From assembly GCF_003473485.1 (NCBI RefSeq), contig NC_053048.1, positions 37,630,755 to 37,694,754 of the forward strand: a DNA stretch of 64,000 nucleotides, in the 5' to 3' direction. A model generated the notes under the pieces. It made no database searches and was not told the DNA's origin. It worked only from the letters and a program-made list of their open reading frames with translations. The position numbers were made by a program, and so were the translations under genes. This DNA is from Medicago truncatula (taxonomy: Eukaryota > Streptophyta > Magnoliopsida > Fabales > Fabaceae). Every line of letters begins with the position of its first letter. Position 1 is the first letter of the stretch. Below are positions 11,516 through 28,017 of the stretch, piece after piece.

Positions 11516-12473
11516 TTAATCACCTTATTATTATTTATTTTTTCCTAAAAGAAAAAAAAGTACTAATATCCAATTTCAACAATGAATTATTTTACTTGTA
11601 AAAAAACAATAAATTATTTTAAGGCAAATTTTACCGTACACCGAACATATTTGAATGTACCGATACACCAAACCCTTAAATTTATGGTTAAATGAGTTAT
11701 TTTTTGGAATTAAAATATTATATTTATCATTTATAATTACAATGATTAAATCTTATACACCAAAAGCGTCAACAAAATAAAATTGATTTTTTTGAATTTT
11801 TATCGCTCATAATAGAGTACTTTGATTATTTTATACGATAATATGTAAAAAAAAAATTACTATGATTCTTATAAACAATGAATGATGTGTTTTTCTTATG
11901 AAATCATATTTTTTAAAATATAAATAACTATTTATTTCATAAAATTGATCGTTATAGAGATTAGGGTTATCTCTATCTCTATAATCTTTATATCTCTATA
12001 TCTATGCCTTGCACCAAATAAAAATTACGTACATGTCATATTTACATTGTCAAATTCCATTAATATTTTTTATGATCTAATCAAAATTGAGAATGATTCA
12101 ACTATTTTACAACAACAAATCAAAAAATGGACCATGACTCAATTGTTTTTCATGATCCAATCAAAATAGATCATCATTCATTTGTTAATTCAAATGATAT
12201 ATTTTTTATATAGATGAATTATATGATGGAACTTTTGACTGTGTTATATCTCTTGATTTATTAGCAAATAGATAGAAATTGTATAGTCTAACATTTCAAC
12301 CTTAATTGTAAAAAAAAAACTACTACACCATTCATCTTTTTACTACAAATCTCTCCGGTGACCATCCATACAACTCATTCTAGTGAAAGATATTTAAAAT
12401 ACTACATACAACTCAACTCATCAGCTCATTGATTATTGAATAGAAGCTGAAAACAAATTGGATAAAATATTAC

Positions 12474-12554
12474 CTTCAATGTTAAACTTCTCAAGATGTT
12501 CCAATTTCTTCTTGAGTATTTCTCTACATTTCTTCATCCCGTCACTGCTTGAAT
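12474..12554 (-). other. Exon-like coding fragment inside the 1.6-kb element
   Basis: The minus strand is open for about 26 codons, rich in Lys/Glu/Leu (SSDGMKKCREILKKKLEHLE), and is followed at 12473 by a GT dinucleotide in a donor-like GAAG|GTAATA context. It could be a captured host exon fragment or chance. The parent protein is not recognised. Confidence 0.25.
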
Positions 12555-12560
12555 ATATTT

Positions 12561-12598
12561 GTGTGCGCGCGCGCACGCGCATGTGTGTGCGTATGTGT
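12561..12598. repeat. 38-bp alternating purine-pyrimidine tract
   Basis: Every step alternates between purine and pyrimidine across (GT)n, (GC)n, (AC)n and (GT)n segments. It is a G+C-rich island in very AT-rich surroundings. Such tracts can adopt Z-DNA. Confidence 0.9.
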
Positions 12599-13246
12599 TA
12601 AAGATAATATTTAATATAAACATTATTTATCAATTGTTAGAGATATTAAAATTATAAAATAATATTAAAATGATAAAAATATAAATTAATTTTTTACTTT
12701 TACAAATTTTTATTACACATTACTTGTCTTAATATATTTAGAACAACCGACTTTAAATTAGATTGATAACAATTTGAAGGCAAAAAGAATTTAAGGTTTA
12801 AATAACCAATAAATAGCTAGCATTGAAATCGAACTTGCAACATAAACTATGATTCCTGATGTAAGATCAAAAGTAAATATTTTTGTATTGTCTCCACAAG
12901 GACTAGTGCGATATTTAAATCGTTCAACAATTAATATTGTTCTAAGTGATGGAATTTTAAGGTGTTCGATTTCATAAGCTTGAAAACGATGAAAATGTAG
13001 ATGATACAAGAGTTAACAGAGAAATAAGTATGTTGGATTAAACTTCATCAACCTATTTCACATGTATTCTTATGATTAGTGTTACATATTCTAATTACTA
13101 CTCTATATTATCACGTATTGCTCGGCAAACATCATTTATGACTAAATAATAGTGTGGGTTCAATCGTATTGATTAATTGATTTAGGAAGCAAGAATTTCG
13201 GTACACCTCAATTTACGAGTGTACCGTAGAAGTTCCCTTATTTTAA

Positions 13247-13679
13247 TACGTAAACAACAAAAAATAAATTACCTTTAAGAAGTAAAAATATGGTTTACAT
13301 ATTAGTTTTGTTTACATTAAATTCTATGAAATAACCACTTTTTCAATCGAGTGGTGCTAAGTTGACCACCATACATGGCACACACCTCTTCTACCACCAT
13401 ACACAAATATGATATGTAGCCATGTGGCTCTTAGTTTCACCACCCAACATAACACTCTCTTTCACATGAGGTGAAATTACTAAAATGTCCTTTCACTTGT
13501 GGTATAAATGGGATAGGGGAAAAAGGATTTCAACTTAACATTATTGTTTTCAATCTTAACAAACAAGTTCATAGTCCGAAGAGAGAGATATGATAGTTAA
13601 GTGTGCCATAGAAAAGTACAATGCTAAACACCTAACAACAATAACACCTCCAATCAACTCAGTGAACAAAAACTAGCCT
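13247..13679. other. Non-genic spacer
   Basis: No gene seen. A GTGGTGCTAAGTTGACCACC patch near 13352 resembles a repeat terminus, but no partner end was found. Confidence 0.4.
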
Positions 13680-13779
13680 CCAATCCTCGACAGATATGTC
13701 GAAAGAAAATACTTGAGTGATATTGAGTTTTAATGACATTGATAACTTTTAGTTTATTTAATTGATAAATGAATTATTA

Positions 13780-14990
13780 AAATAAATTATTTTGATGTGA
13801 GATAATGATTGATTATGAGAGAGATAAAGATAAAGTCATCAAACTCAAAGTCACTCAAATGAAATTCGATGATCTTTCCTCTTGAGCTGTGAACCTCATT
13901 TTTTATGTTTCTTACAACAAAAGCCAGAGAAGTTGCATTAGCAATGTTATCACTAGAACTTCGATCAACATCAGCCACTTCATTGGTTGATTTTCCTGTT
14001 AAAGACTATTTTGCCAAAGCCAGATGTTGATCATCATCTAGGATGTTATTTATTGAGTGTTTTGCCAAAGCCAAACTATCGACCAAGGTGGTTTCAATAG
14101 AATTCAGATGATCCAACTTTGGTTAACAAGTTTTTACTGAGAATTGAGCTATTCTTCTCTTTTAAGAGTATGTGGTATCTGTAACTGAACCATTAAGGAA
14201 CAAGTTATATTATCAAGGTTATTAATAGTGCTATGATCCAACACCAACACTCTCTTGCCCTTAGCTAATTCATCCTTTTTAGTTTTGTCTGCATCTAGGG
14301 TACCCCAGATAATATAATTTTCTATTTGTTACCTCTTTCAAAATTTGGGTTAGCTTCTGATAAAGGTCCCTCGTAGTCAAAGGTGGATCTCCTTTCTGCA
14401 ACGATAATCTGCCATGAAGATTCCTCTTGCGGTCAACTCCATTTTCATATTCTTATTGAGAAATCTTTATCCATATCAAATCACTATTAACAGGCCTCGC
14501 AGGGAAATGATTTACTGGAAAATCACAAGCACTCGAGATGATTTGAGCAAAGGATTTTGATTTGACCGACAATTTCACTAGAGCAGCCGTCTCCGGCAAG
14601 GCAAGGAACGGCCAGTCACAAACCATGAAAGAAATCAACACAACATCACAACGTATCAAAAGAGAACATCAATGTAGCTGGTTGTGAAGAGAGGCGGAGA
14701 AAACCCAAGGATGAACACACTTGAGAGCAAATTTGAAATAAACACCGCAAGATAGAACAAAGCACGACCACCACACCAAAAATGGAAGGAAGGAACTGTC
14801 ACCTAGAAAGGATACCGGTGAACCCCCAAGAGAATCAAGTTGAGGTGGAGCACACAAAGTTAGAGCAATACGCATTGAACGCACAAAAAAAGGAAGCTAG
14901 ACATCACCGGAAAAGAACTTCGATGACAATTGGGGTTGCTAGAAAGATTTAGTTTAGAGCATCGATCCCCAATCTCTGCTGTAATTGTAG
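13780..14990 (-). pseudogene. LINE ORF1 (DUF4283-type) fragment with 5' leader
   Basis: Minus-strand translation near 14659-14453 gives KSFAQIISSACDFPVNHF, then IWIKISQ; continuing to about 14280 in a shifted frame it gives NLHGRLSLQKGD followed by PPLTTRDLYQKL. The I-x-I-x-x-x-x-Y..G....NLHGR-x-x-L-x-KGD..-x-T pattern is the N-terminal domain of plant LINE ORF1 proteins. The stretch 14990-14660 looks like its leader. Downstream, an open frame at 13978-13787 (DRSSSDNIANATSLAF) may be the rest of ORF1. Stops and shifts show it is inactive. Confidence 0.6.
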
Positions 14991-14999
14991 CTAAATAAT

Positions 15000-15762
15000 G
15001 TTGAGCTTATTTCCAGTGTCGTGGTGATAAATGCATGTACAATCAATGTTTCGTCAATTTTTTAATTTGATCCCAAAACAAGTTTTGTGGTTGTTAAGAA
15101 CGACGTTATATTTTCCTCTAATAAAGAAGACATTATATTTTGTAAAAAAAACACACAAACATTAGATGAAATATAGGATGAAAATATGTGCTTAAGCATT
15201 GGGTAGTTCTCACCTTACCAATTGATTTCGTAGGATTGAATTAGACTCGATCTAAATTCTACGATGATTTCAAAGTCTATTCAAGATCCATTGGATCATC
15301 CTCTATTAGGCCATACTCTAGATGTCCAATCATAGACATTGGGTGGTGTGTTGAGAAGCTACACATCGAATGAGATATGCCCTAAAAATGTATTTATTTC
15401 ACCTTACAAACCGGTCACGTTTTTTTCACTTACTAATCATACAAAAAAAGGCAAAATTAACAGAGTGACCAACAAATAACTGTCCTGATTATAATATTCT
15501 CAGTAATCAAATTACAAGGCAAATCATAAAAACTCCTAACTGCACTGAATATTTCACAATGCCATTAACACTATCCCAAATTGATATCAACCAATATCCT
15601 CACCAGCCCAGGAAAAAATTGGCACAATAAATAAATATATATGGGTCCTCACTCTGACTATATGAGGAAATTCAAAATATGAACCACTCAGACCTTTATT
15701 ATTTGTAACATATGTGCTGAATAGAAGAAATAAGGACTGTTGGATGAGAAACAATAAATGAA
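15000..15762. other. 3' flank of the V-ATPase B gene and repeat debris
   Basis: Convergent end of VHA-B. Bases about 15180-15390 include ATTGGGTGGTGTGTTGAGAA, reminiscent of termini of dispersed legume LTR-type repeats. The 3' UTR of the V-ATPase transcript should occupy roughly the last 300 bases; no polyadenylation site is asserted. Confidence 0.45.
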
Positions 15763-20691
<4,929 letters not shown>

Positions 20692-20890
20692 TTCTGGAAC
20701 TTGAAGAAAGAACCCTTCACAGAATGATTGATCTGAAGAAGAGCGTAACTGTGTGTGTGTGTGTGTGTGTTTGTTTGATCTGAAGAGAAAGAGAGAGATT
20801 TGATGTTTAGAGAGATCTAAGAGATGATGATGATGGATCGAACAAATACACGAACCATCAACGAAATAGCGCAATTATTTGTCTCATACA
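20692..20890 (-). promoter_or_regulatory. VHA-B 5' leader with (CA)n microsatellite
   Basis: Ten GT dinucleotides on the plus strand at 20751-20770 read as (CA)10 in the gene's sense, about 60 bases before the ATG. The adjacent plus-strand GA run is CT-rich in sense. Both are typical of a plant 5' UTR; the transcript start is not determined. Confidence 0.5.
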
Positions 20891-21201
20891 GATAACATAA
20901 CAGTAAAACAATAGTAGTACTAAGTGGTAAAAAAAAATAAAAAAAAAACAGATCTTAATCGTAAACAAATTGGTTTTTATTAACTGTTTTTTTAGGTCCA
21001 TTTTTTTGAGCTCTTATACATGAACAATCTTAGGTGGCATACACACTTTTACACCCACATACATTTGTGACACGTAGCAAAAACATTGAATGAAGAGATG
21101 AAAAAGGGTGATGATATGATGTAAAATTACTTAAATACCTCTAATACATGGGGTGTATATAAGAAGTGTATGAAAAAGGGTGTCTTACGTATCTTTTTTC
21201 A
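20891..21201. other. VHA-B upstream region
   Basis: No gene. GGTGGCATACACACTTTTACACCC near 21033 and a loosely complementary stretch near 21160-21187 hint at another small foldback, not firmly supported. Confidence 0.35.
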
Positions 21202-21210
21202 TTTTTTTAG

Positions 21211-21859
21211 GACTGGTGCTAGTCACACAAAAAAAAAACAAGTTACATCCCATAATGACTAATATATCATAAAGTAAATTTAATTTACATTAACCTAGAT
21301 TGAACGTAAGTAAACTGAATTTCCACTAACCTCTTATATACATACTATATACATACGTAAACTAAATAACCTAAATTGAAAGTAAGTAAACTTAATTTAC
21401 ATTAACCTAGATTGAACGTAAGTAAACTGAATTTACACTAACCTCTTATATACATACTATATACACACGTAAACTAAATTTACATTAACCTAAATTAAAC
21501 ATAAGTAAAATTAATTTACATTAACCTAAATTGAACGTAAGACCTAGATTGAACGTAAATAAACTGAATTTATATTAACCTAAATTGAACATAAGTAAAC
21601 TTAATTTACATTAACCTAGATTGAACATATTACATTAACCTACATACGTAAACTACACTAACCCCTTTTATATATATACACGTAAACTTAATTTACACTA
21701 AAAGATATTGATTTGTGGATGAAAGGGGGTAAGGGTTCAGAATGATCATAAAATATGGGTTTTTAGAAATTTACATGAAGAGGGCAATTTTGGTATTATT
21801 GTAAAATTTTAAATAAATTTGGATGTAACTTTTTTTTTTGGATGTGACTAGCACCAGTC
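21211..21859. mobile_element. 649-bp Mutator-like element, perfect 9-bp TSD
   Basis: Ends are GACTGGTGCTAGTCACA and its complement. Seven T residues followed by AG form a 9-mer repeated exactly at 21202-21210 and 21860-21868. The T-run makes this duplication less discriminating than others in the window. The interior is a minisatellite and has no coding frame. Confidence 0.8.
21276..21700. repeat. AT-rich minisatellite in the element
   Basis: A unit of about 35-40 bp, of the type ACATTAACCTAGATTGAACG then TAAGTAAACTGAATTT, recurs about eight times with variants. Two longer blocks also repeat CTCTTATATACATACTATAT, suggesting a higher-order unit of roughly 110-130 bp. Confidence 0.85.
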
Positions 21860-21868
21860 TTTTTTTAG

Positions 21869-24130
21869 TGGCCGGGTTTAAACTTCGAATTTTGAGGTCG
21901 ACTTTAATTAACTTGACGATCACCTCACCTTAAATTTTTAATATAAAATATAAAAAATAGTACTATCTAATTTGTTTTTTTATATAGAAAAAATGTTTTT
22001 CATATGCCAAAAAAGTTTTCTATTCATTAGTTAAGATAGCAGCGGAAATATTTTTTTAAAATCCGGTACTCGATTAAAAGATTGATTTATTCTACGAGTT
22101 TAATCAAACCGTTTTACTTATAGGGTTCATCATGATCCATTAATTTACGAGGAATGTCGGTATTTTTAACATTCTTTACACTACCTTTTTTATTATTAAA
22201 ATTAATGTAAGTTGCACCATTTTATGTGATTTCTATTTTTAAAGTGTAAGATTTATATTAATTTAATAGAATAAAAGAATAAATGTTAAAAAGAGTGTTT
22301 GATCATCCCAATAGGAGGGTCTCTTGTGTTTAAGACTTGGTATCTATGAGGTATCTCATTGGAGAAAAATAATGTTGGATACCTAATGAGCACAAGGGCT
22401 CAAATAGATACCTCTCTTCGGGTTCACTCTTTTTAAAGATTAAGGGGAGGTGTATTGGATTGGGATTTTAAAAAACTGTTTTGGTAGAAAAAATCTTTGA
22501 GATTTTAAAAGACTTGGTAGGATTATGTTGATTCTATGAGATTTTAAGATTTTATTTGAAAGACTTTCTACAATCAAGATTTATGACACAAATTTCAATG
22601 GATTTACAATACACATTTTAATGGATTTCAATGGACTTTATGGATTTTTAGGATTTCAAATGATTCAATGAATTTTTACCAATGAAGTGATTATTGTTTT
22701 TCCGTTAAAAAAATGATTATTGCGTAAAAAAATTATGACAAAGTGATTAGTTTTGACATTGAGTCGAGGAAGGATAATTCGATCTATATTTTGTTAGCCT
22801 AGCGACTCATTAACATCACGCATCCTCAACCCCCTATTTATAGCATCCACTAGGAGGAGCAACAACTTACGATTATCCATGGATCAAGCGACATAACTAT
22901 CTTTGTCTTTACCCTTTTCTCCGTTATTTTTTTGTTTGTTATTTTCTTGTTGTGAATCTCGCATTTGATCGCTAATATATATAAGGAACAAACTATTTTT
23001 TTTTCTTTTTTGACAAAACAAGGAACCAACTATTTTTCACAAGAACAATTGTTGTTTCCTAATTGTCAAAAGTACAGTGACTATATAAAAAAAATTAGAA
23101 AATTAAACAAGCTTGTTAAACTAATAAGAGGCTAAGAAAAATCAATGAATTTCTGTAAAAATTAAACAAATCGGAAAATGAAAAAGAGGCTAAAAAAATA
23201 AGAAATTGAAATTAAAAAAAAAAATGGCGTAGAGAAAAATTAGACAAAAAAAACAACATATCATAAAAAGATAAATCAGTACAAAAAAATAAGAAATTGG
23301 AAGGAAAAAACATAGCATAGAAAAAGACAATAAATCATACCAAAAGAGAAAACAAAATGGGTACAAAAAACCAGAAATTATAACAAATATATATAGACTT
23401 TTGATGAATTTAACAAAGAGAAAAGAAGAAGAAGAAATATGGAATGGAACAGATGACGGCAAAGAAGGGTTTGGAAGAGAATGCCAAAATTTCAAGAGTT
23501 TGTGTGAGATTGTTGGATGGAGTAAATAGTCAATTTCCCCCCTGAAATTGTAAGTTTCATCAATTACCTCTTTGAAGTTAACAAAACTTCAATTACCCCC
23601 TGAAATTTCACAACGTTAGTCAATTTACCCCATTCGTCAAATTTTTCTGTTAGTGAACATGACGTTTTGCAAATACCCCCTCAAGTTTTACACTTATGTG
23701 CAAAATGTCCCTCCAAACTTAAAAATTTATATTATTTTTTTTCTTAAAAACAAACAATTAATAGTTAAATATTAAAACTAACTATTAATTTTTGAATTTG
23801 GGAAAACTACATGCATATATACATCAAAATAGGCTCCAAAATAGGGAAAAATATGTATTTTTTAAAGTGACAATAATGGGATGATTTGTGGATTAATATT
23901 GGGGGTTGTGTAGTTTAAATGGTTTGAGCAAATTGTTGAAGGAGTTGGAGGAGTTAAAACACTAAGATGGTGAAGGAGAAAATATAAATTTAAATCTGAT
24001 TATTAATTTGTTTATAAACTTCTAAAAATAATAATTTGTCTATTATAAATAACCATTATTGTCATTTTAAAAATACACATTTTAAGATTCATATCGATTT
24101 AATCTAATAAAAGAGTAAACGTTAAAAATA
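21869..24130. other. Intergenic repeat debris
   Basis: No gene supported. About 22440-22690 has a GGTGTATTGGATTGGGATTT repeat end without its partner; 23520-23730 has a CAATTTACCCC/TCAATTTCCCC pattern common at plant transposon ends. A long minus-strand open frame at 23190-23495 is Phe/Ile/Leu low complexity from a purine-rich plus strand and is not taken as a gene. Confidence 0.45.
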
Positions 24131-24132
24131 TA

Positions 24133-24277
24133 CTCCCTCAGGTCTCATGTAAGAAAATATTCTTTTTTTAGGTTCATTGAGCAATTAATGTATACAGTAT
24201 ATATTACAGGTCAGATACATTAACTATTCAATGAACCTAAAAAAAAAATATTTTCTTATATATGAGACCGGAGGGAG
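24133..24277. mobile_element. 145-bp Stowaway MITE (near-perfect hairpin)
   Basis: CTCCCTCAGGTCTCAT and the complement of CTCCCTCCGGTCTCAT are flanked by TA at 24131-24132 and 24278-24279. The arms pair through AAGAAAATATTCTTTTTTT and AGGTTCATTGA, so nearly the whole element folds into one hairpin. Confidence 0.88.
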
Positions 24278-24585
24278 TAGTTTAAAAGAAAGTGTTATAT
24301 CACTATGTGTCTCGATGAAGGATTTAGGAAGGGAAAGAAATGGAGAGTTTACTTTTCATTTTTAAATTACGGACACTATAAAATATATATTTTTTAAAAT
24401 TAAATATTAATATAATAAACGATAATATAATACTTCAATCACATTTAATTTATTTAAAAAAACATATTATATAATTCTTAAATTTTTTTTTTGGTAGAAT
24501 ATAGTTCTTAGTTTAAAAAAGAAAAATAAATTATTCCCTCAATTCCTCTCATAAACTCTCAATTCAAAGACGCACTTAATTTATT

Positions 24586-24971
24586 GGCAAATTCTATGGT
24601 ACATCCAATATATTTGAGTGTACTGGTACACTCACTCTTTAAATTAATGGTTAAATGAGTTGTTTTTTTTGAAGAAAAATATTATTTTCTATCATTTATA
24701 TTTATAATAACTAAATCTCATTCTTCAAAAGTGTTAACGAAATAAATTTTTTATTTTTTTTTTAATTTTTAGCACTCATAATTGATAACTTTGATTATAT
24801 TTTACGATAATATGTAAAACAATTACTATGATTCTTATAAACAATGAAATGATGTTCTATAAAATATAAATATTGATAATTTTATTTAATAAAAAATGAT
24901 CGTTAATTTATAAAATTATGAAGAAAGAGTATCGGTACACCTTATTTTGTGATTGTGCCGTTGAAGTTCCC
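24586..24971. mobile_element. 386-bp Mutator-like element, perfect 9-bp TSD
   Basis: Starts GGCAAATTCTATGGTACA and ends complementary to GGGAACTTCAACGGCACA. TAATTTATT is repeated exactly at 24577-24585 and 24972-24980. It is a short sister of the element at 11623-13237, sharing its outer sequence and lacking the 1.2-kb middle. Confidence 0.88.
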
Positions 24972-24989
24972 TAATTTATTACGCTCACG

Positions 24990-25940
24990 TTATAATGCAC
25001 CCTTTTTAGCTTCTTCAGTTCTAGAACAAGACACGTTATAGTACTCACTGCTGTAAAAAACACCACATACTCCACGTGTCGGGATTTCAACACACTTTTT
25101 ACCCATAATAACAGTAGCCTAACAAAACAGTCATTGCCCACGTAACACGTTACATGTTTCATTGACTCTCTCTCTCTAGCATACTGTTGTGGTGTCCGAT
25201 GTGAACCTCTTTGCTTTGTTGTCTTTTCAGCTCACCATTGTTGGTTCTTTAATGGATTTTGTCTCTTTGAGCTTATAACAAAGAAAAAGGTTTTTCTTTC
25301 TTGCTTTTTCTTCATTTTTCAATCCACCCATTATCTACAATACCTTTTCATCATCTACAGAGATATTATTAGAGCACAAGCAAACCCTTTAATCCACTTT
25401 TTTCTTCTTCTTTTTCTTTCATGTTGATTTGATGAATCCACAGATTTAGTGCTGTCACGTGTTTCTAACTTTCAACATAATTCTTTTTTTCAATTGGTGT
25501 ATCATTCAACTTAACTTCCCATTCAATTCAACACCTCTTTGTGCAAGATCACTTTCATTTATTATTAGTTTTGTTGACATTTTTTAATTTTATATGAGTT
25601 TTGGTTTTAATTTTCCAATGTCAAAATTGTGAAAATTTCCATGAGCTGACCAAAACAATGTCGTGAGGAAAAAGTTTGGTTTGACCTATCCTTTGAAAAT
25701 CTAGAAGTTCTCTCTTGAACTTTTCCTTAATTTGGAAGATGCACTTTGTCATAGTTTATGTTGCTATTTAAATAGTAATAAATGTAAGAATTTGGCTATA
25801 GAAGCTAATTTTATTCATCCCTTGCAAAATTGTAATTGGTGGCTTGATTTGTTTGAAAACCTTTTTTTTTACTCAGTAGTAATTTATTCATGCTATTGTA
25901 TTTTGCAGTGGATTCATCTTTGAGGTGAGTGTTGTAGTTG
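24990..25940 (+). promoter_or_regulatory. PP2C promoter and leader with ABRE/G-box motifs
   Basis: CACGTG occurs at 25073-25078 (in CCACGTGTC, the ABRE form) and 25456-25461 (TCACGTGTTT). Other ACGT cores lie near 25032 and in CCCACGTAACACGTTACATG near 25139. CACGTG is the core bound by bZIP/bHLH factors, and ABRE pairs suggest abscisic acid or stress control. The transcript start is unknown; CT tracts near 25163-25178 and a CAG before 25910 could mean a 5'-UTR intron. Confidence 0.45.
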
Positions 25941-28017
25941 ATGAACTATTTGACGGCGTGTTTTCGGTCACGTTTGGATCGATATACACACAGTGGTTCA
26001 GATTCTGGTGGTAAGCAGGATGGGCTCTTGTGGTATAAAGACTCGGGGAAGCACTTGAATGGTGAGTTTTCAATGGCTGTGGTCCAAGCCAACAACTTAT
26101 TGGAGGACCAAAGTTATATTGAATCAGGTAGTTTGAGTTCCGGTGATTCTGGACCGTACGGTACATTTGTTGGTGTTTATGATGGGCATGGAGGGCCTGA
26201 GACATCAAGGTTTATCAATGAACACCTTGTTCACCATCTAAAGAGTAAGTGACATCAAGAATGAGTTCTTAAAGCTGTTTTTCCTCTTCATTCGAATAGA
26301 TTGTGCCTGTTACTTTGCTTGTTTTTCATATACCAGTAGCTTCTAATTCCAAGTGGTTGTAGTAGTTATAATTTGCTTTTAACTTCGATAAAATCATACG
26401 CGGTACTATGATGTAAAGATGAGGCCAAGTGAAACCTTGTTGAGCCAGGAAGCTTAGTGAATAGAAGAGTATCCTAAAACTATCATATCTTATGTTTTTT
26501 AAGGAACAGCGCATTGGCGTATCTGATGCCATACATAAGTGTCCATCATAGCTGTTTAGATATCAAATTGATAATACTTTTTTTTCTCTGTGAACCCGAA
26601 TAGATGCCAATAGTGGATTTTGTTTTCTTTCATTCTTGAAAAAATGGTGAGAGCATCACGCGTGGCTTGGTTAAGTTTCATATTTTTTGGCAGTGGCTGG
26701 GGATGGTTTTTATTCCTGATACCTTTTTCACCTTTTCATCATATCAACTATGCGTTAGTTATTGAGTAAAAAAATATATATAGTGATTACTGTGTTGAAA
26801 CTGCAGGAATTGTGGTTTTCAATACCAGATATTTGTATGTCTGTCGTTTAAGGATTTAGCTGTGTTCTGAATCGGGGTTCTCTGCATGATTCTCATCAAT
26901 TAAAAGTTTCATGCGTATTAAATTTCAGGGTTTGCTGCAGAGCAACAATCAATGTCAGTGGATGTAATTCGCAAGGCAATCCAAGCAACAGAAGATGGAT
27001 TTATGTCTCTTGTTACCAAACAGTGGTCAATGAAACCACAAATCGCATCTGTTGGGTCGTGCTGTCTTGTTGGTGTAATTTGTAATGGAACCCTTTACAT
27101 AGCAAATCTTGGTGATTCCCGGGCCGTTTTAGGAAGAGCAGTCAAAGCGACTGGGGAGGTTTTAGCCGTGCAATTGTCAACAGAGCACAATGCAGCAATA
27201 GAGTCTATAAGACATGAGCTGCGATCTTCACACCCTAACGATTCAAACATTGTTGTTTTGAAGAATAATGTATGGCGTGTTAAGGGCCTAATACAAGTAA
27301 GTCAATTGTCATGTCTTCGTAAACGTTTTTGTGGCATTATTTTATCTTAAAAGTTTTGTATGTAAGTCAATTGCCATGTCTTCTTAAACGTTTTTGTGGC
27401 ATTATTATATCTTAAAAGTTTTTTACGGTGCAGATATCTAGATCTATTGGGGATGTATATCTGAAAAAAACCGAGTTCAATAGAGAACCACTATATGCAA
27501 AATTTCGACTTCGTGAGCCGTTCAAGATGCCAATATTGAGTTCAGAACCATCAATATCAACTTACCAGTTGCAGCCACACGATCAGTTTATTATATTTGC
27601 ATCGGACGGCCTCTGGGAGCACCTTAGCAATCAAGAAGCAGTAGATATAGTTCAAAATAATCCCCGCTCTGTAAGATACGTCCACGCTGATACAAACAGT
27701 AACACTATCAATTTACGATTTTTTTAAAGATGGATTTTTGATTTAATTTTGTATCTTTTCAGGGAATTGCAAGGCGGCTTGTGAAATCTGCACTTCAAGA
27801 AGCGGCAAAGAAGAGAGAAATGAGATATTCAGACCTAAAAAATATTGACAGAGGGGTTCGTCGGCATTTCCACGATGATATCACAGTGATTGTAGTGTTT
27901 ATCGACTCAAATCTCGTGAGTAGGGCAAGCAATGTTAAGTTCAGTAGTATTTCTGTTCGAGGGGGCGGTGTCAACCTCCGTCCTAACACATTAGCACCTT
28001 GTACAACACCAACATAA
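25941..28017 (+). CDS. Protein phosphatase 2C, clade D
   Basis: Mn/Mg-dependent Ser/Thr phosphatase. Clade-D plant PP2Cs are known to act on plasma-membrane H+-ATPases and to be inhibited by SAUR proteins; that role is inferred here. Four exons: 25941-26244, 26929-27296, 27434-27670, 27763-28017, all GT..AG, giving 387 residues. Metal-site blocks are present: VGVYDGHGG (Asp81), [28 protein letters not shown] and [12 protein letters not shown]. Clade-typical [11 protein letters not shown] and [20 protein letters not shown] also occur. An in-frame TAG lies two codons before the ATG, fixing the start. The C-terminus ([15 protein letters not shown]) is as in homologues. Intron 2 carries a 65-bp tandem duplication that copies its donor site. 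Confidence 0.95.
27297..27425 (+). repeat. 65-bp tandem duplication in PP2C intron 2
   Basis: GTAAGTCAATTGTCATGTCT at 27297 is repeated as GTAAGTCAATTGCCATGTCT at 27362, and homology runs through TTTTTGTGGCATTAT to AAAAGTTTT. The two units differ at only a few positions. The second copy contains a full GTAAGT donor. Confidence 0.95.

Larger units (their letters stand above)
11623..13237. mobile_element. 1.6-kb Mutator-like element, perfect 9-bp TSD
   Basis: Starts GGCAAATTTTACCGTACAC and ends complementary to GGGAACTTCTACGGTACAC. The 9-mer TTATTTTAA is repeated exactly at 11614-11622 and 13238-13246. The first about 330 bp match the element at 24586-24971, as does the right end, but about 1.2 kb of unrelated sequence fills the middle. 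That middle holds a purine-pyrimidine tract and an exon-like minus-strand fragment. No transposase domain was found. Confidence 0.85.

Noticed and set aside
21276..21700. CRISPR-like array
   Set aside because: Repeats are contiguous variants without unique spacers, in a eukaryotic genome; it is a minisatellite.
23190..23495. 101-residue minus-strand open frame rich in Phe/Leu/Ile
   Set aside because: It is the reverse reading of a purine-rich, A-rich tract; low complexity, no conserved pattern and no plausible promoter.
25888..26208. 106-residue minus-strand frame opposite PP2C exon 1
   Set aside because: A shadow of the conserved PP2C coding exon.
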